From positions 186,001-250,000 of the forward strand of contig JBFLWS010000003.1 of NCBI GenBank assembly GCA_040757715.1: 64,000 nucleotides of DNA, read 5' to 3'. The position numbers were made by a program, and so were the translations under genes. The stretch is from CAIMFV01 sp040757715. GTDB taxonomy: Bacteria > Pseudomonadota > Alphaproteobacteria > Caulobacterales > Caulobacteraceae. Shown one piece after another: positions 17,384 to 24,995 of the stretch (within the stretch, counting starts at the first letter, position 1; each line of letters opens with the position of its first letter). A model generated the notes under the pieces. That model saw nothing but the letters and a program-made list of their open reading frames with translations. It did not search any database and was not told where the DNA came from.

Positions 17384-18313
17384 ATGTCCAGCACCGCCAC
17401 AAGCGTTCCGCCGCTCGTCCTGTCGCGAAGCTTTCCCCAGCCCCGCGAGGCGCTGTTCAAGGCCTTCAGCACCGCCGAACTGGTGAAGCGCTGGTTCAGC
17501 CCGGAGGGACTGACCACGCCCCACGCCACGGTGGAGTTTCACTCCGGCGGCCTCTTCGAAGTGTGCATGGCTATGCCCGACGGGACCCAGCACTGGTCGC
17601 GGGGCCGGTTCCTGGAGGTTTCGCCGCCGCATCGGCTGGTGTTCATCTCCGGGGTCGATGAGGGCGAGGGCCCGCCGCTGTTCTCGGCCCACACTACGGT
17701 GACCTTCGAGCCGGAAGGGCCGGGCACGCGGCTCAGCGTGGTGCAGGCCTATGATGTGCACGACCCGGCGCTGATGTCAGCCATCGAGGGCGCGCCGGAA
17801 GGCTGGCGCACCACGCTGAACAAGCTGGAGCGATTGGCCGGGGAGCTCCATTCGGCGCGCAAGCCAGAGGCGGCGCACGACAGCTTCACCCTCACCCGGG
17901 TGTTCAGCGCCGCCCCGGCCAAGGTGTTCCAGGCGCTCACCAAGGTCGAGGTGAAGGCGCGCTGGTTCGTGGGGGGCGAGGGCTATGAAACCCTGGCCCG
18001 CGAGATGGATGTGCGCACGGGCGGGCGCGAACACCTGCAGGGGCGCATGGCCTCCGGTCTCGTCTCCACCTTCGACGCCCACTATTTCGACGTGGTGGAG
18101 AACGCCCGCCTGGTGTTCTCCTATGAAATGCACCTGGACGATCAGAAGATCTCGGTGTCGCTGGCCACTTGGCAGCTGTTCCCGGAGGGACAGGGGACGC
18201 GTCTCGTGCTCACCGAGCAGGGCGTCTTCCTCGACGGTTATGACGACGCCGGCGCCCGCGCCCGCGGCACAGCCATGCTGCTCGACCAGCTGGCCGTGGC
18301 GCTGGGGGAATAG
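17384..18313 (+). CDS. Tandem AHSA1/SRPBCC-domain protein
   Basis: The 309 residues form two similar START-like hydrophobic-pocket domains. The first (about 10-150) contains LSRSFPQPREALFKAFSTAE, and KRWFSPEG and PHRLVFISGV later. The second (about 165-305) contains LTRVFSAAPAKVFQALTKVE, and KARWFVGGEG and ARLVFSYEM later. Each domain alone is the size of the usual AHSA1 protein (about 140-150), so this is a fused duplication. Members bind lipids or small ligands or act as co-chaperones. The ligand is unknown. The ATG has GAAGGAG upstream. Confidence 0.85.
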   Translation: MSSTATSVPPLVLSRSFPQPREALFKAFSTAELVKRWFSPEGLTTPHATVEFHSGGLFEVCMAMPDGTQHWSRGRFLEVSPPHRLVFISGVDEGEGPPLFSAHTTVTFEPEGPGTRLSVVQAYDVHDPALMSAIEGAPEGWRTTLNKLERLAGELHSARKPEAAHDSFTLTRVFSAAPAKVFQALTKVEVKARWFVGGEGYETLAREMDVRTGGREHLQGRMASGLVSTFDAHYFDVVENARLVFSYEMHLDDQKISVSLATWQLFPEGQGTRLVLTEQGVFLDGYDDAGARARGTAMLLDQLAVALGE

Positions 18314-18344
18314 GCGCGATATCCGACCAAATCCACGCGCTCCG

Positions 18345-19961
18345 TCAGTCTCGGCGCGCGATGAAGGCGGCGGCGGGGGGCAGGTGGACGCGGCCGGCTT
18401 CAATTCGTCCTCCCAAGGGGAAGGCCTCGCTCCAATCGCCGGGAGGAAGCGTCGCCCAGGTTTCTTCGAGGGCGAGATTGAACAGCAAGGCGTAGCTCGC
18501 CTCGGCATCCGAGCGAGTGAAGGCGAGGACGTCGGAGGCCTCAGTCTTGGCGTCGAAAAAGGCCATGTCGCCAGTCTTCAGGGTTCGGATGGATTGGCGG
18601 AAGGCTAGCCACTGGCGGGCGAAGGCGAGGGTGGAGTTCGCATCGCTGTTTTCCCGCGCCACGCTCAGGGCCAGGTGCCGCGGGTCCACCGGCAGCCACG
18701 GCTCATGGCTGGAGAAGCCGGCGTAAGGCGTTTCGTCCGTCCACGGCATAGGCGTGCGGCAACCGTCGCGTCCCTTGTAGCCCGGCCAGAAGGCGATGCC
18801 GTCCGGGTCCTGCAAGCGCTCGAACGGCACGTCGGCCTCGGGCAAGCCCAGCTCCTCGCCCTGATAGAGGAAGGCTGTGCCGCGCAGGGTGGTGAGGAGG
18901 GCGATGAGGGTCTTGGTCCATAACGGCTCGGGCCGCTCTCCACCCACCGTCTTCGCCCAGCGTGAGGCGATGCGCGGGAAGTCGTGGTTGGAGAAGGCGA
19001 AGGCCGGCCAGGCGCTGGCGTCCTCGCGCGCCAGCTCCTCGATCCGTTCACGGACATATGCCGCGTCGAAGGCTCTGGTGAGGAAGACGAAGCTGTAGGC
19101 GGTGTGGAAGCGATGGGCGCCTGAGGTATATTCGGCCATGCGCTTCACCGGCTCGTCGGAGCCGAGCTCGGCCACCATCATCCGCCCCGGCTTTTCGTCG
19201 GTGAGGGCGCGCAGGCGCTCCACGAAGGGCAGGGTTTCGGGCTGGTCGACGCTGTAGAGGTGCCGCTGCATGGCCCAGGGCTTGGCGGCGGACTTCAGCC
19301 CCGAGGGCGGATTGTCCCGCAGTTGGCGATCGTGGGTGTAGTAGTTGGCCACGTCGAGCCGGAACCCGTCCACCCCGCGATCGAGCCAGAACCGCGCCAC
19401 GCCAAGGATGGCGTTCTGCACCTCGGGATTGTGCAGATTGAGGTCCGGCTGCTCGATGAGGAAATTGTGCAGGTAGTACTGGCGCCGCCGGCTGTCCCAG
19501 GTCCAGGCCGAGCCGCCGAACACGGCGATCCAGTTGTTGGGGGGCGAGCCGTCCGGCTTCGGGTCGGCCCAGACATACCAATCCGCCTTCGGATTATCCC
19601 TGCTCTGGCGGCTCTCGGCGAACCAGGCGTGCCGGTCCGAAGTGTGGGAATAGACCTGGTCGATGATCAGCTTCAGACCGCGAGCGTGGCATGCGGCCAC
19701 CAGCTGATCAAAATCCTTCAGGGTTCCGAACAACGGGTCGATATCGCAATAGTCGGCCACGTCATAGCCGAAGTCCTTCATGGGCGAAGTGAACACCGGC
19801 GAGAGCCAGATCCCGTCCACGCCGAGGGCGGCGATGTGATCGAGGCGGGAGATGAGGCCGGGAATGTCCCCTACCCCGTCGCCGTTTCCGTCCATGAAGC
19901 TGCGCGGATAGACCTGATAGAGCACCGCGCCGCGCCACCACTCCATCTGGTCTTCCTTCAT
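18345..19961 (-). CDS. GH13 alpha-glucosidase / oligo-1,6-glucosidase-like enzyme
   Basis: This 538-residue cytoplasmic enzyme (no signal peptide) cleaves terminal alpha-glucosidic bonds. The fold and active site are visible: WWRGAVLYQVYPRSF, FGYDVADYCDIDPLFG, the nucleophile Asp203 in GFRLDVANY, the acid/base Glu265 in MVAELGSDE, and Asp327 in FSNHD. Layout and length match bacterial alpha-glucosidases, though trehalose or sucrose isomerase activity cannot be excluded. No sugar transporter or LacI regulator is adjacent. The ATG has GAGGG 9 bases upstream. Confidence 0.87.
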   Translation of the reverse strand: MKEDQMEWWRGAVLYQVYPRSFMDGNGDGVGDIPGLISRLDHIAALGVDGIWLSPVFTSPMKDFGYDVADYCDIDPLFGTLKDFDQLVAACHARGLKLIIDQVYSHTSDRHAWFAESRQSRDNPKADWYVWADPKPDGSPPNNWIAVFGGSAWTWDSRRRQYYLHNFLIEQPDLNLHNPEVQNAILGVARFWLDRGVDGFRLDVANYYTHDRQLRDNPPSGLKSAAKPWAMQRHLYSVDQPETLPFVERLRALTDEKPGRMMVAELGSDEPVKRMAEYTSGAHRFHTAYSFVFLTRAFDAAYVRERIEELAREDASAWPAFAFSNHDFPRIASRWAKTVGGERPEPLWTKTLIALLTTLRGTAFLYQGEELGLPEADVPFERLQDPDGIAFWPGYKGRDGCRTPMPWTDETPYAGFSSHEPWLPVDPRHLALSVARENSDANSTLAFARQWLAFRQSIRTLKTGDMAFFDAKTEASDVLAFTRSDAEASYALLFNLALEETWATLPPGDWSEAFPLGGRIEAGRVHLPPAAAFIARRD

Positions 19962-19996
19962 GGAATATCGCCCTCATTTTTGCGGGCATTTCTATT

Positions 19997-20021
19997 CCGA
20001 AAACCGGTTCCCACTTTTCGG
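19997..20021. repeat. Dispersed palindromic element, copy 1
   Basis: The sequence has perfect 7-bp arms (CCGAAAA / TTTTCGG) around an 11-base centre. A 21-base core (19999-20019) is repeated exactly in reverse orientation at 27848-27868. It lies in the short gap between the divergently placed glucosidase start and the tyrA end. From memory, closely similar motifs are scattered in many alphaproteobacterial genomes. The role is unknown. Confidence 0.7.
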
Positions 20022-20028
20022 AAACGCC

Positions 20029-20952
20029 CTAGCTTCTATCGCGCCCGAAGTTGGGCTCGGCGCTCTCCTGGCCCACGGCGATGACGCTGCGGCGGATGTC
20101 GCGGGTGCGGGTGAACAGCTCCTGCAGCTTGTCGGCCTCGCCCCAGCGAATAGCGCGGGAGAGGGCCTGCAGGTCCTCGTTGAAGCGGCCGAGAATCTCC
20201 AGCACCGCGTCCTTGTTGAGCATGAACACGTCGCGCCACATGACCGGATCGGAGGCGGCGATGCGGGTGAAGTCGCGGAAGCCGCCGGCGGAGAACTTGA
20301 TCACCTCGGCCTGGGTCACCTCCTCCAGGTCGGCGGCGGTGCCGACGATGTTGTAGGCGATGAGGTGGGGCAGGTGGCTGGTCACGGCGAGGACGAGGTC
20401 GTGGTGCCGCGCCTCCATCAGCTCCACCTGCGAGTCGAGCCCGCGCCAGAACGCAGCGAGGCGCTCTACGGCGGCGAGATAGGCGGCGTCCTCGCTTGGC
20501 TGCGGGCAGAGGATGGCCCAGCGGCCCTTGAACAGGGCGGAGAAGCCCGCCTCAGGACCGGAACGCTCGGTGCCGGAGATGGGGTGGCCGGGGATGACGT
20601 GGACGCCCGAAGGCGCCGCGGCGGCCATGGCCTGGCCCACGCTTTCCTTCACCGAGCCCACGTCAGTGAGGATCGCGCCGGGGGCGAGGGCCTCAGCGAT
20701 GGTCTCGGCCACAGCGCCGATGGCGGCGGGCGGCGTGGCGACGACCACGAGGTCCGCCTCGCGCACCGCTTCGCGCGGATCGGCATGCACGCTGTCGCCC
20801 AGCTTCAGCTCGGCAATCGCCGCCCGGGCTGCGTCATTGGCGTCGGCGATGGCGATGGTCTCGGCAAGACCATATTCGCGCACGCCCCGGACGATGGACG
20901 ATCCAATCAGGCCGCACCCGACCACGGCGATTTTCTTGAACAGGGGAGTCAT
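20029..20952 (-). CDS. tyrA: Prephenate/arogenate dehydrogenase family protein
   Basis: This 307-residue NAD(P)-dependent enzyme makes 4-hydroxyphenylpyruvate from prephenate (or tyrosine from arogenate). The Rossmann start IAVVGCGLIGSSIVRGV is followed by LTDVGSVKESV. PGHPISGTERSGPEAGF holds catalytic and substrate residues, and HHDLVLAVTSHLPHLIAYN lies in the helical domain. No chorismate mutase or ACT domain is present, as in other alphaproteobacterial TyrA proteins. Substrate preference cannot be read from the sequence. An AAGGAAG SD sequence precedes the ATG. Confidence 0.92.
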   Translation of the reverse strand: MTPLFKKIAVVGCGLIGSSIVRGVREYGLAETIAIADANDAARAAIAELKLGDSVHADPREAVREADLVVVATPPAAIGAVAETIAEALAPGAILTDVGSVKESVGQAMAAAAPSGVHVIPGHPISGTERSGPEAGFSALFKGRWAILCPQPSEDAAYLAAVERLAAFWRGLDSQVELMEARHHDLVLAVTSHLPHLIAYNIVGTAADLEEVTQAEVIKFSAGGFRDFTRIAASDPVMWRDVFMLNKDAVLEILGRFNEDLQALSRAIRWGEADKLQELFTRTRDIRRSVIAVGQESAEPNFGRDRS

Positions 20953-21046
20953 ACGCGCTTCCTTGCGCGGCTTTCAGCGCCGACGCAGGCCTCAGCTAGC
21001 ATCTTTGGGAGGATGATCCATCCCCGAAAGGGGCCCCAAGCGCCGA

Positions 21047-21307
21047 TCAGCGGCTTTGCGGGCCCGTGGTCGTCTTGTCGGCGGCGGGGACAGCCGGCTT
21101 CTGCTTGCGCAGATCGGCTTCGGCCTCGTGGATCTGTTTGCGCAGATTATCGCACACGTCGTCATAGGAGCCATAGGCGCGCTGACGGCAGCTTTGATCG
21201 TACATCTGCTTAAGCTCGTCGATACGCGCCTGGGCGGCGTCGGCAGGCGGAGAGGGCGATGGCGCAGCAGCGGCGACAGCGGCGGCGAGGACGAGGCTCA
21301 GCATCAT
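21047..21307 (-). CDS. Small exported protein, unknown function
   Basis: The protein has 86 residues. A signal peptide (about 1-15, ending AAA) and a Pro/Ser stretch are followed by a charged helical segment, ARIDELKQMYDQSCRQRAYGSYDDVCDNLRKQIHEAEADLRKQ cut here as IDELKQMYDQSC and VCDNLRKQIHEAEADL. Two Cys are positioned to form a disulfide in the periplasm. The tail is rich in Lys, Ala and Thr. The family was not recognised. It lies downstream of the receiver protein on the same strand with about 60 bp between them. Confidence 0.55.
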   Translation of the reverse strand: MMLSLVLAAAVAAAAPSPSPPADAAQARIDELKQMYDQSCRQRAYGSYDDVCDNLRKQIHEAEADLRKQKPAVPAADKTTTGPQSR

Positions 21308-21367
21308 GGGAACAAGCGATCGCAGATGGGGCGAGCCTCGTCCAGGCCGAAGGCGATATTGCGGCCG

Positions 21368-22282
21368 TCAGCTCGCCAGGCGCGCCGACGACGCATCGTC
21401 GGTCGCGACATCCACTGACAGCGCTTCGCCCAGCGCCGCCAGCAGGCGATGCGGCGCGATGGGCTTCTCCACCACGGCGCACATGCCGGCCGCGAGATAG
21501 GTCTGCACCTCGGCGTGGTCGTTGTTGGCGGTGAGGGCGAGGATCGGGGTCTTGGCGCCGGGCGCTTGGCGGTCGTGGATGGCGCGCGTGGCGGCCACCC
21601 CGTCCATGCGCGGCATGCGGATGTCCATGAGGATGATGTCAAAGTGGGCGCGGTCGACCGCCTCCACCGCCTCCACGCCGTCGCTCGCCATCTCCACCAC
21701 GAAGCCGAAGCTTTCGCACAGCGCCTTGGCTACGGCGAGGTTGGTGGCGTTGTCGTCCACCACCAGCACCCGCGGCGCGGAGTCCGACGCTTCCGGCGCG
21801 CTGGGCGCCTGCGTCTCCGGCCGGTGGATCGCCGCGGTGAGGGCGACGCGGCTGGTGGCGCCTCGGCCCGCATTGACCTCGCGCCCATAGCGCGCGCCGA
21901 GCGAAGCGCACTGGTCCTTCAGGCGCGCCTCGACCACGCTGGCCTCGAAGTCCGGCGCCGTCACGCGGGCGCCCATGTCGCGCACGCCGATCTCCACCTC
22001 GACCTCAGCCGGGGTCGGGCGTGCGGCGATCACCAGCTCCACCACGCCCTCCGGCGTCACGGCGATGGCGCGACGGACGAGCTCGCTCATGAGGGCGGCG
22101 AGGGCCTCGCCGTCGAAGTCTAAGGCAAGGTCGGCGGGACCGCTGTAGGAGCCGATCAGATGCAGTCCGGCGCGCTCGGCTTCCGGCGCGAGGGCGGCTT
22201 CCAGCGCATCCAGCATGGCGTCGAGGCGCGCTGGTTGATGGCCGGATGGAACAGGTTCTGCCGCAGGCCCAAGGGAATCCAT
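21368..22282 (-). CDS. Histidine-domain-less kinase-like ATPase fused to a receiver domain
   Basis: The protein has 304 residues from ATG 22282, a start that avoids overlap with cutA. Residues about 20-165 look like a histidine kinase catalytic region. RLDAMLDALEAALAPEAERAGL begins it, the N-box-like part is LAALMSELVRRAIAVTPEG, and ARYGREVNAGRGATSRVAL resembles the last strand of HATPase_c. The DHp domain with a phospho-His is absent, and the clear G-boxes are eroded. Residues about 180-300 form a complete receiver (LVVDDNATNLAVAKAL, Asp220 in LMDIRMPRMDG, LALTANN, EKPI). It may be a phosphorelay sink or scaffold. The partner is unknown. Confidence 0.75.
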   Translation of the reverse strand: MDSLGPAAEPVPSGHQPARLDAMLDALEAALAPEAERAGLHLIGSYSGPADLALDFDGEALAALMSELVRRAIAVTPEGVVELVIAARPTPAEVEVEIGVRDMGARVTAPDFEASVVEARLKDQCASLGARYGREVNAGRGATSRVALTAAIHRPETQAPSAPEASDSAPRVLVVDDNATNLAVAKALCESFGFVVEMASDGVEAVEAVDRAHFDIILMDIRMPRMDGVAATRAIHDRQAPGAKTPILALTANNDHAEVQTYLAAGMCAVVEKPIAPHRLLAALGEALSVDVATDDASSARLAS

Positions 22283-22332
22283 GCCCGCAAAAATAAAGGA
22301 AAAAACTCTCTCGATGGTTAAGCGGCCACGCT

Positions 22333-22701
22333 CTAGGCGAAGGACTTTGGTCCCGTCTCCTGCCGCAGCCAAGCCAGATAAGCGGGGTCCGAATGCGGCT
22401 CATCAAGTTGAAGCGCGATTAGGCAGGGCGTCTCATAGGGATGAAGCTCAAGAATCAGCGTCCGCAAATCTTCGACTGATCCGGCGGTGGTCTTGAAGAT
22501 CGCCCCATGCTCTTCGGCGCGCTCCACCTGGCCCTCCCAGCGGTAGATGGACTGGATCGGACCGAGGAGGTTCACGCAAGCGGCGAGGCGCGCCTCCACC
22601 GCCCGCTGGGCGCAGGCCTCGGCGCTCTCCCGGCTCGGCCAGGTGGTGTAGATGAACAGGATTTGATCATCGGCGGCCATGGCGGGCGTGTCGCTGGGCA
22701 T
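22333..22701 (-). CDS. cutA: Divalent-cation tolerance protein CutA
   Basis: The protein has 122 residues of the trimeric CutA1 fold, linked to copper and other metal tolerance, though its biochemical role is unsettled. Family blocks are ILFIYTTWPSRESAEACAQR, LAACVNLLGPIQSIYRWEG, EEHGAIFKTTAGSVEDL and LHPYETPCLIALQLDE. YRWEG and HPYETP are diagnostic. About ten extra N-terminal residues precede the core. It is divergent from queC. Confidence 0.93.
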   Translation of the reverse strand: MPSDTPAMAADDQILFIYTTWPSRESAEACAQRAVEARLAACVNLLGPIQSIYRWEGQVERAEEHGAIFKTTAGSVEDLRTLILELHPYETPCLIALQLDEPHSDPAYLAWLRQETGPKSFA

Positions 22702-22752
22702 AGGCGGCTCTCTGGCGTTTCGTCATCGGGCGGAAGGCATTATGTGTGCGCC

Positions 22753-23481
22753 ATGCCCGACCTGTCTTTGCAAAAGCCCGCCGACGCCGCCCTTGTGATG
22801 TTCTCGGGCGGCCAGGATTCCACCACCTGCCTCGCCTGGGCGCTGGAGCGCTATCCGCGGGTGGAGACGGTGGGTTTCGACTACGGCCAGCGCCACGCCA
22901 TCGAGCTCGATCAGCGGCTGAAGGTGCGCACGGCCATGGAAACGGCGTTTCCGCAGTGGAGCGCCAGGCTCGGCCCCGACCATGTGCTCGACCTGCACGG
23001 CTTCGGCCAGGTGGCGGCCTCGGCCCTCACCGCCGATCGGGCCATCGAGATGACTGATCGCGGCCTGCCCTCCACCTTCGTGCCTGGGCGAAACCTCGCC
23101 TTCCTCGTCTATGCGGCGGCCCTGGGCGACCGGCGCGGCATCGACATCCTCATCGGCGGCATGGGGGAGGCGGACTATTCCGGTTATCCCGACTGCCGCG
23201 ACAGCACGCTGAAGGTGCAGGAACAGGCGTTGCGGCTGGGGATTGAGCGCCCTTACGAGATTCTCAGCCCGCTGATGCATCTGTCCAAGGCCGGCATCTG
23301 GGCCCTGTCGCATGAGCTGGGCGGCGATGAGCTCGTGGACATCATCGTGCGCGAGAGCCACACCTGCTATCTCGGCGACCGCGAGCATGAGCACCCTTGG
23401 GGCTTTGGCTGCGGGACCTGCCCGGCCTGCGAGCTGCGGGCCAAGGGCTGGGACGCCTGGCGCGGCGAGGTCGCCGCGTGA
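22753..23481 (+). CDS. queC: 7-cyano-7-deazaguanine synthase
   Basis: This 242-residue enzyme converts 7-carboxy-7-deazaguanine to preQ0 with ATP and ammonia, for queuosine in tRNA. The PP-loop ALVMFSGGQDSTTCLAWAL is at the N-terminus, and TFVPGRNLAFL and ILIGGMGEADYSGYPDCR follow. The C-terminal zinc-binding Cys set is visible in the ESHTCYLGDREH region and GCGTCPACELRAKG. The stop overlaps the GTG of queE, so the two are coupled. It is the first gene of queC-queE-queD. Confidence 0.96.
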   Translation: MPDLSLQKPADAALVMFSGGQDSTTCLAWALERYPRVETVGFDYGQRHAIELDQRLKVRTAMETAFPQWSARLGPDHVLDLHGFGQVAASALTADRAIEMTDRGLPSTFVPGRNLAFLVYAAALGDRRGIDILIGGMGEADYSGYPDCRDSTLKVQEQALRLGIERPYEILSPLMHLSKAGIWALSHELGGDELVDIIVRESHTCYLGDREHEHPWGFGCGTCPACELRAKGWDAWRGEVAA

Positions 23482-24113
23482 GTTACGCCGTCAAGGAAAT
23501 CTTCCTCACCCTGCAGGGCGAGGGCGGCCAGGCCGGGCGCGCCGCCGTGTTCTGCCGATTTGCGGGCTGCAATCTGTGGTCCGGGCGGGAGGCGGATCGG
23601 GCGGGCGCGGTCTGCACCTTCTGCGACACGGACTTCGTCGGCATGGACGGGGAGGGCGGCGGGCGCTTCGATACGGCGCAAGCCTTGGCCGACGCCATCG
23701 CGGCGAAGTGGCGCGGCGAGACTGGCCAACCCGCCCTGGTGGTCTGCACCGGGGGCGAGCCGCTGCTGCAATTGGACGAGGCGCTGATCGCGGCTTTGCA
23801 CGCCCGCGGCTTTGAGGTGGCGGTGGAGACCAACGGGACCCTCGCCGCGCCGCCAGGCCTCGACTGGATCTGCGTCAGTCCTAAGGCCGACGCGCCGCTG
23901 GCCCAAACCTCGGGTCAGGAGCTGAAGCTGGTCTATCCGCAGGCGGGCGTCGATCCTGCGCGCTTCGAACACCTGACCTTCGAGCGGTTTTTGATCCAGC
24001 CCATGGATGGGCCCGAGCGGGCGGCCAATACAGCCGCCGCCATCGCCTATTGCCTCGCCCATCCGCGCTGGCGTCTGAGCGTGCAGACGCACAAATACAT
24101 TGGCATCCCTTGA
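23478..24113 (+). CDS. queE: 7-carboxy-7-deazaguanine synthase
   Basis: This 211-residue radical SAM enzyme contracts 6-carboxytetrahydropterin to 7-carboxy-7-deazaguanine. The iron-sulfur motif is the CX14CX2C variant: Cys in FAGCNLWSG, then CTFCDTDF fourteen residues later. This variant is known from Burkholderia-type QueE. It differs from the common CX3CX2C. VVCTGGEPLLQLD and VAVETNGTLAAP are further family motifs. The GTG start overlaps the queC stop (GTGA). Confidence 0.94.
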   Translation: MSYAVKEIFLTLQGEGGQAGRAAVFCRFAGCNLWSGREADRAGAVCTFCDTDFVGMDGEGGGRFDTAQALADAIAAKWRGETGQPALVVCTGGEPLLQLDEALIAALHARGFEVAVETNGTLAAPPGLDWICVSPKADAPLAQTSGQELKLVYPQAGVDPARFEHLTFERFLIQPMDGPERAANTAAAIAYCLAHPRWRLSVQTHKYIGIP

Positions 24114-24152
24114 GGGCGGGGATATAGGGCGCCGCCGAAACCGAGCACCGTC

Positions 24153-24521
24153 ATGTCCCAGCCCAGCTTCGAAATCACCAAGACCGCCACCTTCGACGCC
24201 GCCCACTTCCTGCCCAACGGGTCGCGCAGCCAGTATCGCCGCATGCACGGCCATTCGTTCCAGGTGGAGGCCAGCGTGCGCGGCGCCCCCGACGCCGAGG
24301 TGGGCTGGGTGGCCGACCTCGCCTCGCTGGAGGAGTCGCTGAAGGCGGTGGCCGCCGAGCTCGACCACGGCTTCCTCAACGAGATGCCGGGGCTGGAGAG
24401 CCCGACCCTGGAGAACCTGTGCGTCTATTTCGCCGAGCGGCTGAAGACCACCTTCCCCGGCCTGTCGCGGGTGGTGGTGGCCCGCCCCACCATCGGCGAG
24501 CGCTGCACCTATTCGCTCTGA
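24153..24521 (+). CDS. queD: 6-carboxy-5,6,7,8-tetrahydropterin synthase (QueD), catalytic Cys replaced
   Basis: This 122-residue enzyme makes 6-carboxytetrahydropterin from dihydroneopterin triphosphate. Zinc ligands are visible as the His in FDAAHFLPNG and His32 and His34 in MHGHSF. LDHGFLNE and PTIGERCTY provide the catalytic Asp-His and Glu. In the canonical protein a catalytic Cys stands four residues before HGH. Here that position is Tyr28. The enzyme may use another mechanism or have altered activity, although position next to queC-queE argues that it still acts in queuosine synthesis. Confidence 0.88.
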   Translation: MSQPSFEITKTATFDAAHFLPNGSRSQYRRMHGHSFQVEASVRGAPDAEVGWVADLASLEESLKAVAAELDHGFLNEMPGLESPTLENLCVYFAERLKTTFPGLSRVVVARPTIGERCTYSL

Positions 24522-24985
24522 AATTTAGCCAGCGGCTTTTCAAAGAAGTAGTCGGCGTAGGGGTCGTCGTTGAAGCGGCTGATCTCGCACCAGCCGAGCT
24601 TGCGGTACATGGCCACGGCTTCCGGCAAGGCGCGGTTGGTGTCGAGGCGCAAGAGTTCGACGCCTAAGTCTCTCGCCACACCCTCGACCTCGGTCATGAG
24701 CCGCGTGGCGAGGCCCTGACCCCGGGCCTCTGGCGCGATCCACAGGCGCTTGACTTCCGCAACGTTTCCGCCAGAGCCTTTCAAGCCGACGCAGGCCATC
24801 GGCTGTTCGTCGCGAAACGCCACCAGGAAGACGCCGTTGGGGCGTTGCATCGCCGCCCGATCCGGGTCGCGCGACCGCTGCACCTGGAAGCCGCCCTCGA
24901 AGCGGGCGTCGAGCTCGGCGTAGTAGGCGGCGAGGCAGCCGCGCGCGACCTCGCCCGCCGGATCGACTTCGCGGATGTCGACCAG
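24509..24985 (-). CDS. GNAT-family N-acetyltransferase with uncertain start codon
   Basis: The core has motif A (VKRLWIAPEARGQGLATRLM) and motif B (LLRLDTNRALPEAVAMYRKLGW). The upstream frame still reads as the usual N-terminus of this GNAT group: VDIREVDPAGEVARGC and then YYAELDARFEGGF. No ATG, GTG or TTG starts that part. The first ordinary start is the GTG at 24883, which would cut off these conserved residues. A CTG at 24985, 11 bp after the clpA stop, is the best candidate, so I place the start there with low certainty. The 3' end overlaps the end of queD by 13 bases on the opposite strand. Confidence 0.7.
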   Translation of the reverse strand: MVDIREVDPAGEVARGCLAAYYAELDARFEGGFQVQRSRDPDRAAMQRPNGVFLVAFRDEQPMACVGLKGSGGNVAEVKRLWIAPEARGQGLATRLMTEVEGVARDLGVELLRLDTNRALPEAVAMYRKLGWCEISRFNDDPYADYFFEKPLAKFQSE

Positions 24986-24995
24986 GCGCGTCGAC

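Noticed and set aside
22507..22752. Longer queC start about 80 codons upstream
   Set aside because: The extra codons do not match the QueC family and overlap cutA on the other strand. The ATG at 22753 gives the normal length.
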